NCBI GenBank assembly: GCA_947259415.1
Contig: CAMYMI010000004.1
Location: 113,936 to 177,935, forward strand
DNA: 64,000 nt
Reading direction: 5' to 3'
Origin: an uncultured Ectothiorhodospiraceae bacterium
GTDB lineage: Bacteria > Pseudomonadota > Gammaproteobacteria > UBA9214
The notes below the pieces were generated by a model. The model made no database searches. It was not told where the DNA came from and saw nothing but the letters and a program-made list of their open reading frames with translations. The translations under genes were made by a program, and so were the position numbers. This document shows, in pieces, positions 51,370 to 57,846 of this stretch (its first letter is position 1; the number at the start of each line of letters is the position of its first letter).

Positions 51370-52623
51370 CTACCGGACCTCGCTATGCTCCACCCGCGAT
51401 GAGGCCTGCAGTTCGAGCAGCTCCTCCTCAATACCGGCGGCATGCGTGAGTTCGGCAACATTTTCCTTGGTGAAAAACCCCTGAAAATCACCGAACCGCT
51501 GTACATACTCGATTATCAGCGAGGAATGTTGTGAGGCGCTGGAGAAGATTTGTTTGAGTCCCTGATCCCTGGAACCAATCACGTCGAGCAAGAAATCGCG
51601 CCCTTGAGCGGCGATCTGACTGACGACATGTTCAATGTTTTCCCTGGCGTCGGTCTCACCGTCACGCACGGCGAGGGCAATGTGGTGCAGTCGCGGTCCA
51701 TAATTGCGAACAAAGGTTTCGGTGGGCGAGGGCAGCTGTTCCAGATGGTTAACGAAATAGGGCGTGTTGTTGGCGGTAAAGACCTTGGCTGGACTGTGGA
51801 TCTCACTGCTGTAATGGGTGCTCTTGGTGACGTTGGTAGAAGAATTCTGGTCGCTGATATCGTAGGAACCCCAGTAGTAATAGCTCGACAGGGACAGCCA
51901 TTCCAGTATGGCAACTTCCCGGTTCTGACTGTAGATGCGCGTGGCGAGATGATCGATGGGGAGGATCAGGTCCTCGATGCGCAATTTCTTCTGCAGTTCC
52001 TTTGCGGCCAGATAGACTTCCTGCACTTCGGGGTTGATGCTGCTGATACCGAGAGCGTAGGTCCGGATCTGATCGAGCGGACGCTCGATATAACCGACAA
52101 TATTGTGGGTATAGGGTGACGGCTTGACGATGGCGAGATTACCAGGCAGTTCCAGCTTGCGGATCTCTTCCTGGGAGAAGAAGCGGAATTCTCGCCCCTG
52201 CTGGCATTCAACCACATTGTGCATGTTCTTCACACGCAGGATTTCCCCCATATAGCGGCTATTGGGCTTGCGTGCTCCGATAGGGTAGACCTCATTGAGG
52301 CTGCGAAAGATACCGCGGGTGCGCCGGTCCTTGACTTCGCGCACCAGGAAGTCCGGCGAGTTCATGTCGACACGCAGGATATGCGTCCAGTGACTCTTGC
52401 TCTCCAGCGTCACCAGGTAGTGGTAGGGCGTCATCAGCGCTAGCTCGCCGATGTAACGGATGGAATGCCCGGGATCGACTGTGATCATGATGGCCTCGAT
52501 CTGGTCGATCATGTCAGTCAGTCCGCAGCGATCGCGCTCCTGCAGCAGACGGGTCAGATATTCCTCGAAAAACGGTGAGTTTTGTTTATCCCCGTGGCGC
52601 GGGAAGGTGGTTGAGTTGATCAT
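51370..52623 (-). CDS. Divergent VOC-fold protein resembling 4-hydroxyphenylpyruvate dioxygenase
   Basis: This is a 417-residue protein. Its C-terminal half resembles the catalytic half of HPPD-type dioxygenases. One likely metal His is in LILPIDHLATRIY, a second in YGPRLHHIALAVRD, and the Glu ligand is in SSLIIEYVQRFGDF, followed by QGFFTKENVAEL. The N-terminal half, rich in charged residues, is unlike HPPD and I cannot place it. The frame opens at TTG 52644; I chose ATG 52623. It lies between the alpha-E and CBM48 genes on the same strand. It could be an Fe(II) enzyme on an aromatic or keto acid, but the substrate is open. Confidence 0.65.
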   Translation of the reverse strand: MINSTTFPRHGDKQNSPFFEEYLTRLLQERDRCGLTDMIDQIEAIMITVDPGHSIRYIGELALMTPYHYLVTLESKSHWTHILRVDMNSPDFLVREVKDRRTRGIFRSLNEVYPIGARKPNSRYMGEILRVKNMHNVVECQQGREFRFFSQEEIRKLELPGNLAIVKPSPYTHNIVGYIERPLDQIRTYALGISSINPEVQEVYLAAKELQKKLRIEDLILPIDHLATRIYSQNREVAILEWLSLSSYYYWGSYDISDQNSSTNVTKSTHYSSEIHSPAKVFTANNTPYFVNHLEQLPSPTETFVRNYGPRLHHIALAVRDGETDARENIEHVVSQIAAQGRDFLLDVIGSRDQGLKQIFSSASQHSSLIIEYVQRFGDFQGFFTKENVAELTHAAGIEEELLELQASSRVEHSEVR

Positions 52624-52875
52624 ATGTACAGTAGTGAAGGGCAATATCCTGTCAGCTTGTTTGCAATATCCACGCCACTATCAAGCGCTCGCCTGAATCA
52701 GCGTCGCGTAAATATAAATTCAAGCCCCTGTTGATTTCTTGTTTGATACCGGCGCATCTGCGCGACCCGTGCCCTGCACCAGATTGAGGCATCACATGCC
52801 GTGGCTGCACAGTAATAGTTCAGCCGTACCGCCAGCGGGGGTGCCCACTGGTCAGGTCCGGCATCGTAATGCTGG

Positions 52876-53793
52876 CTAGTCGAACCAGGTCTTGCGGATC
52901 AGTTCGTGAATCGAGGATATCCCGACCTGCAACTTGTCTACCTGTGCATGCAGGGTCGTGGCATCGAGTTTTTCTGGTTTGATGTGAGCCACTCGATGGC
53001 GTACCTCGCGTAAAGGTTTGAGTGTGTCCATGTGCCGCGGTAGATCGCCGACACTCTCCTCGAGTTGATCGATACAATGGGCCACGGAGCGCGGGAAATA
53101 GTCGTTCTGTAACAGAAAACCGACAACATCGGCGCAATTTACGCCATGTTGCACATCCTTGCGGTACATCTGATAGGCATTCAAGGCGCGCAGCATGCTG
53201 GTCCAGACATGCACATCGAGACTGCTCGATTCATCGGACTCTTTCAGGCTCATGGCGCCGATATCAATAACCCGTGTAGTCATGTCGGCACGCTCGAGAT
53301 TGCGTCCGATGCGTACGAAATCGTAGGCTTCGTCATGACTCATGGTCCCGGCGAGCAAACCGGTCAACTGTTGGCTGCGCTGAATGATTTCAGTCAGGAA
53401 ATCGAAGCGGCCGCGGCGCGGCAGGGCGTCGTTCACATGAGCAGACGCATACAGGTGCAGTTCATTGATCTCCTCCCACGCCTGTCCCGGCAGAACCTCG
53501 CGCGAGGTGCGGGTGTTTTCACGGGCATTGGCAATGGAATTGACCAGTGATCCCGGATTGTTATTGTCCACCAGCAGAAACTTGACGGTATTGCGCTCGT
53601 CATGGCGCGTGTAGCGTTCGTTGAAAACGGGGAAGCTGCCGGTGATGACAGGCAGTACTTCCCAGCCTGCCCGGGTGCCGCGCGGGAGGTCCATCAAGAG
53701 GAAATGGTAGGTGTTCACGAGACGCGCGATATTCTCGGCACGTTCGATGTAGCGCGACATCCAGTAGATGCGTCTGGCCACCCGTGACAGCAT
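52876..53793 (-). CDS. Alpha-E domain protein (DUF403)
   Basis: This 305-residue all-helical protein has the alpha-E family start MLSRVARRIYWMSRYIERAENIARLVNTYH. Typical helices such as SHDEAYDFVRIGRNLERADMTTRVID follow. It overlaps the stop of the ATP-grasp gene by one base (TAATG), so it is translationally coupled and probably works with it. Family members of unknown biochemical role always accompany circularly permuted ATP-grasp enzymes. A fused version of this domain is part of the gene at 44746. It has no signal peptide or membrane segment. Confidence 0.93.
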   Translation of the reverse strand: MLSRVARRIYWMSRYIERAENIARLVNTYHFLLMDLPRGTRAGWEVLPVITGSFPVFNERYTRHDERNTVKFLLVDNNNPGSLVNSIANARENTRTSREVLPGQAWEEINELHLYASAHVNDALPRRGRFDFLTEIIQRSQQLTGLLAGTMSHDEAYDFVRIGRNLERADMTTRVIDIGAMSLKESDESSSLDVHVWTSMLRALNAYQMYRKDVQHGVNCADVVGFLLQNDYFPRSVAHCIDQLEESVGDLPRHMDTLKPLREVRHRVAHIKPEKLDATTLHAQVDKLQVGISSIHELIRKTWFD

Positions 53794-55244
53794 TAGCCGG
53801 TCTCGTTGTCCACGATCCAGGTATCCTTGCTGCCGCCACCCTGAGAGGAATTAACCACCAGTGAACCGCGCCTCATGGCCACCCGGGTCAGGCCGCCGGC
53901 GGTGACATAGGTATCACGGCCCTGCAGGATGAATGGCCGCAGGTCCAGATGCCGCGGTTCCAGGTTGTGGTCGCACAGGGTCGGTGCCGTTGACAGCCTC
54001 AGGGCCGGCTGGCCAATGTAGTTGCGGGGGTTGCTGCGGATCAGACGGCGGAATTCATTGCGTTCCTTTGCGGTCGATTGCGGACCCACCAGCATGCCGT
54101 ATCCGCCTGATTCGTTGGCTGGTTTGACCACCATCGATTCCAGGTTACTGAGTACATGTTTGCGTTCCTGCTTGTTATTGCAGCGGTAGGTGGGCACATT
54201 CGGCAGCAGCGGGTCTTCATCGAGGTAATAACGAATGATGTCCGGAACATAGGAATACACCACCTTGTCATCGGCCACCCCGCAACCCGGCGCATTGGCC
54301 AGGGCCACGTTGCCCTTGCGCCAGGCACGCATCAGGCCGGGAACACCCAGCGCGGAATCGGGGTTGAATACCTCCGGATCAAGAAACAGATCGTCGATGC
54401 GCCGATAGATGACGTCCACACGGGCCATTCCCTGTATAGTTTTCATGTAGACAAAATCGTCCTTGTCCACCATGAGGTCGCTGCCTTCGACCAGTTCGGC
54501 ACTCATGCTGCGGGCGAGAAATGCATGCTCAAAATAGGCCGAGTTGTAGATCCCGGGAGTGAGTACCACGACTTCGGGTCTTGCGCGCCGGCTCGGTGAG
54601 ATAGACTGTAGCATCTCCAGCAAGCGATCAGGATAATCGTCCACTGGCAGGATGTTGTTGTTTTCGAACAGCTCCGGCAGGATCCGTTTGGTTACCTCGC
54701 GGTTTTCGATCATGTAGGAGACACCGGAGGGCACGCGCAGATTATCCTCCAGCACATAGACCGTACCGTCACTGTCGCGCACCAGGTCGCTGCCGCAGAT
54801 ATGGGCCCAGACCTTGTGGGCCGGATTAATACCGACGCACTCCTGGCGAAATCCCTTTGACTCTGAAATCAGGGTTTTCGGAACAACCCGGTCACGGATG
54901 ATTTTCTGGTTATGGTACAGGTCATTGATGAACAGGTTGAGTGCCTGCAGGCGCTGTTTCAGGCCGGCCTCGATCTTGCGCCATTCGCGTATCGGTATGA
55001 CCCGTGGAATGATGTCGAATGGCCAGGCGCGGTCGATGTTTTCACCCTCGCTGTACACAGTGAAGGTGACCCCCTTGTCGATGATCGCCAGTTCGGCATC
55101 CAGTTTGCGAAGCTGTAATTCCTCATCTGTTAATGATCGCAACCAAGCGGCCAGATTACGCGTCGCTGCCCGCGCATACCCGGGGGTGCTAATGAGTTCG
55201 TCATAGCACTCTCCTGGGTCATATTTTTTCCAATCGATGGCCAT
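53793..55244 (-). CDS. Circularly permuted ATP-grasp (DUF404/DUF407) protein
   Basis: The protein is a 483-residue stand-alone ATP-grasp. It shows the full family pattern: a GINPAHKVWAHICGSDLVRD region, VYVLEDNLRVPSGVSYMIENR with Glu and Asn as likely Mg-ATP ligands, VALANAPGCGVADDK, and the C-terminal VTAGGLTRVAMRRGSLVVNS. The probable reaction is ATP-driven peptide or amide ligation on an unknown substrate. It is the first gene of the minus-strand array, so its promoter lies upstream of 55244. It overlaps the alpha-E gene by one base. Compared with the fused version at 44746, the E-D-N ligand motif is intact here but reads K-D-H there. Confidence 0.93.
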   Translation of the reverse strand: MAIDWKKYDPGECYDELISTPGYARAATRNLAAWLRSLTDEELQLRKLDAELAIIDKGVTFTVYSEGENIDRAWPFDIIPRVIPIREWRKIEAGLKQRLQALNLFINDLYHNQKIIRDRVVPKTLISESKGFRQECVGINPAHKVWAHICGSDLVRDSDGTVYVLEDNLRVPSGVSYMIENREVTKRILPELFENNNILPVDDYPDRLLEMLQSISPSRRARPEVVVLTPGIYNSAYFEHAFLARSMSAELVEGSDLMVDKDDFVYMKTIQGMARVDVIYRRIDDLFLDPEVFNPDSALGVPGLMRAWRKGNVALANAPGCGVADDKVVYSYVPDIIRYYLDEDPLLPNVPTYRCNNKQERKHVLSNLESMVVKPANESGGYGMLVGPQSTAKERNEFRRLIRSNPRNYIGQPALRLSTAPTLCDHNLEPRHLDLRPFILQGRDTYVTAGGLTRVAMRRGSLVVNSSQGGGSKDTWIVDNETG

Positions 55245-56100
55245 TGCACTAGTATGGTGCGGTTTTGCGCCTGAATCACCAAATTTTCGATCCCCAGATC
55301 ATAGCCCGCAATAACTATGCCGATATGGTGCATTCCTGGATGCTTTGAGCGGGGTGGAATTGCCCCGCCTTCACATTTTTGTCACCGCTGACATGGGCGG
55401 CAGCTGGGTGGATCCCCCGGTATCAGTGCTGCTTGCGGGGGGGGGCGGTTGCAGGACCGGGGCGTCTTCATCGGCGTAGGCGCTAATGCCTCGGAGCCGG
55501 GATGGCGGAGTACAGATACTTCATTTCTAGGTGTTTCCAGCATCACCCAAAGGTATTAGTAAATCTGGGCGAGTGTGCTGAACTGCAAATTGGATTAGCG
55601 TAGAAAGTGCCAAAGGCAGTCTGTTTTTTTCATCGTTATGACTCCCTCCCGGCGGCCTTCCTGGCCGCCGTTTTTTATCGGTTCTCTATCAGATGGTTCC
55701 CCAGCCGGTAGGTGCCATCCAACGTCAAGGATCCTTGTTCGCAGCATCTCTCATCCAAAGTTACTCTCCCCAAAATTGGGAAGGATGGGGTTTAGAGGGC
55801 ATCGCCCGGGCTGGAAAGCATAGACTCGCTAACGAGTCTGATGGACATTTATCCGATCGGTTATCGCCAGCAGGATACGCAGGAAAAATTTCTTGTAGAT
55901 TGAATCCTGCAGAAACGCGATATCGCTACAGAATCAGTAACAGCCTGTTGAAATCACAGTGGGTACACTGCAGCTGAAAACAGGCTTGCGTTACTTGCAT
56001 CTTTTTAACTAAAAGGTAATCTGTCTCACAGCAATTATTCGTGCTTATTGCTTCTCAGGAATACATTCTGGTTGTGTTAACAGCAAGGGAGGCTTGTAAT
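55245..56100. other. Gene-poor region upstream of the array
   Basis: It holds the probable promoter of the minus-strand array, a nine-G tract at 55437-55445, the second hairpin element at 55606-55676, and a good Shine-Dalgarno for the micro-ORF at 56101. Short frames such as 55693-55977 have no support. A Pro-rich minus-strand frame near 55371-55490 has no start codon. Confidence 0.5.
55606..55676 (+). repeat. Hairpin element, copy 2 of 2, ending in a terminator-like stem
   Basis: This copy repeats the AGTGCCAAAGGCAGTCTG start and the TTATGACTCC of the element at 42179. It ends in an 8-bp stem CGGCGGCC/GGCCGCCG (55650-55670) and six T. No gene precedes it on the plus strand, so it is not simply the terminator of an adjacent gene. 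Confidence 0.75.
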
Positions 56101-56199
56101 ATGTGTGATGACCTGATGGAATGCTTGCGGGATGTTTTCCTTATGTTGTTGATGTTGATTGTCCCACCGCTATTGTTGTTCTGGTTTTATTTTCGCTGA
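56101..56199 (+). CDS. 32-residue membrane micropeptide
   Basis: The frame reads Met-Cys-Asp-Asp-Leu-Met-Glu-Cys-Leu-Arg-Asp, then a long hydrophobic run (VFLMLLMLIVPPLLLFWFYF) and Arg, then TGA. This looks like one transmembrane helix with a short acidic, Cys-containing N-terminus. The Shine-Dalgarno AGGGAGG is strong and well placed, with 8 bases before the ATG. I know no homologue; small membrane proteins of this size often regulate larger complexes. It converges on the TonB-like gene with 16 bp between the stops. Confidence 0.6.
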   Translation: MCDDLMECLRDVFLMLLMLIVPPLLLFWFYFR

Positions 56200-56215
56200 T
56201 AGAGAAGATTCTGTC

Positions 56216-56839
56216 TTAGGTTTTCCCAAGGCGGTATTCCATGTCAAAGTTGACTTGCTGCTGCAGTTGCATGCTGCTGTGCGGTGTCGGCATGGGGAGT
56301 GCGCGTTGTAGCGCCTGCTCGGCTGCCATGCGCAGTATACGGCTACCGCCACTGACACGCAGGTCACGGATGTTTCCGTCTGCGAGTAGACGAAAGGAGA
56401 CCTCGACCCTGCCTTCCAGGCCGCGTCGCCGGGCACTGCGGGGATAGAATTTGTGTTCATCGATGTGCTCGAGCAGCTGCGCCAGGTAGCTAATAGCAGT
56501 GTCCGACACTGCCGCCTGCCCGGGTTCCGGCTGTTCAGTCACTGTGGGAGTTGTGGAGGCCACAATGGCGCTCACCTCGGATGCCTGCTGTGGTAGCGGT
56601 GTCTGGTCGAACTCAGGTTCTGCTGTCGTGTCCGGCGCAGACCAGCGACGCTGATTCTCAACAGGACGGGGCTGCGATTTCTTGACAGCTCGCACCAACG
56701 GTTCGGGCTGGAGTACCGGGGCAGGGGATGGTTGCGGTGTTGCATCGGCGGTGATTGCCGGGACCAGCGTCAGGTTGACCAGCCTGGCCCCGGTGAAGCT
56801 CGGCGGCTGCCCAGCCAGTGGAAGCACATGATTCAGCAA
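56216..56839 (-). CDS. TonB C-terminal domain protein lacking a membrane anchor
   Basis: This protein of about 207 residues has a Pro/Glu-rich middle (spanning the periplasm in true TonB) and a C-terminal TonB domain: FYPRSARRRGLEGRVEVSF, LLADGNIRDLRVSGGS and AAEQALQRALPMP. The N-terminal membrane helix needed for energy transfer is missing. No ATG opens the frame; the only starts are TTG 56839 or GTG 56827, just after an in-frame TGA. An ATG at 56859 in another frame reads Met-Arg-Ala-Val-Pro-Leu-Ile-Cys and stops at once, which may be the remnant of the true start. It could be a pseudogene or an assembly error. Confidence 0.7.
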   Translation of the reverse strand: MLNHVLPLAGQPPSFTGARLVNLTLVPAITADATPQPSPAPVLQPEPLVRAVKKSQPRPVENQRRWSAPDTTAEPEFDQTPLPQQASEVSAIVASTTPTVTEQPEPGQAAVSDTAISYLAQLLEHIDEHKFYPRSARRRGLEGRVEVSFRLLADGNIRDLRVSGGSRILRMAAEQALQRALPMPTPHSSMQLQQQVNFDMEYRLGKT

Positions 56840-56912
56840 ATAAGCGGCACCGCCCGCATGTCAGGCGGCACGAAATTGCCGGCCTAGCTTGCCTTCGACA
56901 GTTGGCCCTACG

Positions 56913-56941
56913 AAAAAGGCCCACCAGACGGTGGACCTTTT
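56913..56941 (-). terminator. Rho-independent terminator of tRNA-Arg
   Basis: Read on the minus strand, a 12-bp stem (one G-T wobble) with loop GTCT is followed by a five-T run, only six bases from the CCA end of the tRNA. The stem is flanked by A and T on both sides, so it may work in both directions. Confidence 0.85.
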
Positions 56942-56946
56942 CCATT

Positions 56947-57023
56947 TGGCGCGCCCGACAGGATTCGAACCTGTGACCCCTGCCTTCGGAGGGCAGTACT
57001 CTATCCAGCTGAGCTACGGGCGC
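56947..57023 (-). tRNA. tRNA-Arg (anticodon CCG)
   Basis: The 77-base gene includes an encoded CCA end. The acceptor stem is GCGCCCG/CGGGCGC with discriminator G. The D-arm region is GTAGCTCAGCTGGATAGAG. The anticodon stem-loop is CTGCC-CTCCGAA-GGCAG, giving anticodon CCG for Arg CGG. The T-arm is CAGGTTCGAATCCTG. It has its own terminator and a TonB-like gene just downstream. Confidence 0.97.
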
Positions 57024-57258
57024 CTGATCTTGACTGCCTGGCGGGAAGAGAAGAATAACCCTATCCGCCAGACAGGTCTATGAACGAATGTGCTTGTTTT
57101 TAAATAATTTCCTGCCAATTTAACGGGCCAAGCGTTTCCAGTATAATCCCGCACCACTCATCTCCCGGTGCTTTCACCCGCTTTGCGGCGACTTTGCAGC
57201 CATGATAGCAATCCAGCCGGGACATCAGTTTCTATATTATTGATATCAGGAGAAGACA

Positions 57259-57768
57259 TTGAGTCACAACGATAAACAATTTGCGACGGTCTTTGTCGTG
57301 GTGCTGGGCGCCCTGGCGGTACTGGCAATTATTCTGTTCTTTATTGCCGGTTCCCTTACCAAGGAGATTTCGACCTACAAGGAAGAAGAGATCATTCTTG
57401 GCAACATCGAACCGGTAGGTAAGGTCAATATTGATGATGGATCCGCACCGCAAACACCCGCGGCGCCGGAAGCAGCAGCCGGTGTGGAAACGGCAGCCGC
57501 TGCCGCACCCGCCGCTGCCGCGGAGCCACTTTCAGCCGAGCAGATCTACCAGAAAAACTGCATGGCCTGTCATACAACCGGGGCTGCCGGAGCACCCAAG
57601 CTCGGCGATGCCGCTGCCTGGGCACCTCGAATTGCGCAGGGCATGGATGCGATCATGGTAAATGTCGTGAATGGCATCAATGCCATGCCGCCTAAAGGAC
57701 TGTGCATGACTTGTTCAGAGGATGAGTTAAAGGCTGTGGTTGATTATATTATAGTCAAGAGTCAGTAA
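57259..57768 (+). CDS. Membrane-anchored cytochrome c5-like protein
   Basis: This 169-residue monoheme cytochrome is held to the membrane by an uncleaved N-terminal helix (FATVFVVVLGALAVLAIILFF). An Ala/Pro-rich linker follows, then the heme domain with CMACH near residue 101. The C-terminal GINAMPPKGLCMTCSEDEL carries the axial Met and the extra Cys pair typical of cytochrome c5. It probably passes electrons between respiratory complexes in the periplasm. Translation starts at TTG 57259, supported by AGGAGA five bases upstream. A terminator follows 26 bp after the stop. Confidence 0.93.
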   Translation: MSHNDKQFATVFVVVLGALAVLAIILFFIAGSLTKEISTYKEEEIILGNIEPVGKVNIDDGSAPQTPAAPEAAAGVETAAAAAPAAAAEPLSAEQIYQKNCMACHTTGAAGAPKLGDAAAWAPRIAQGMDAIMVNVVNGINAMPPKGLCMTCSEDELKAVVDYIIVKSQ

Positions 57769-57793
57769 GCCGATCCGAATGGCATGCATGTAG

Positions 57794-57820
57794 AAAGGGC
57801 TGCCTATGGGCAGCCCTTTT
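57794..57820 (+). terminator. Rho-independent terminator after cytochrome c5
   Basis: An 11-bp stem (AAAGGGCTGCC/GGCAGCCCTTT) with a 4-base loop ends in a short T-run. It lies between the convergent cytochrome and GGDEF-EAL genes and may serve both. Confidence 0.9.
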
Positions 57821-57846
57821 ATATTGCGGTCAGATGCTGAGGTAGG

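Noticed and set aside
55371..55490. Minus-strand Pro-rich frame with a nine-C tract, suggesting a phase-variable secreted protein
   Set aside because: No start codon in frame; an ATG-led frame upstream is out of phase and short. It could be a decayed gene, but nothing confirms it.
56947..57023. tRNA-Arg as the attachment site of an integrated element
   Set aside because: No integrase gene or second copy of the tRNA 3' end is seen nearby.
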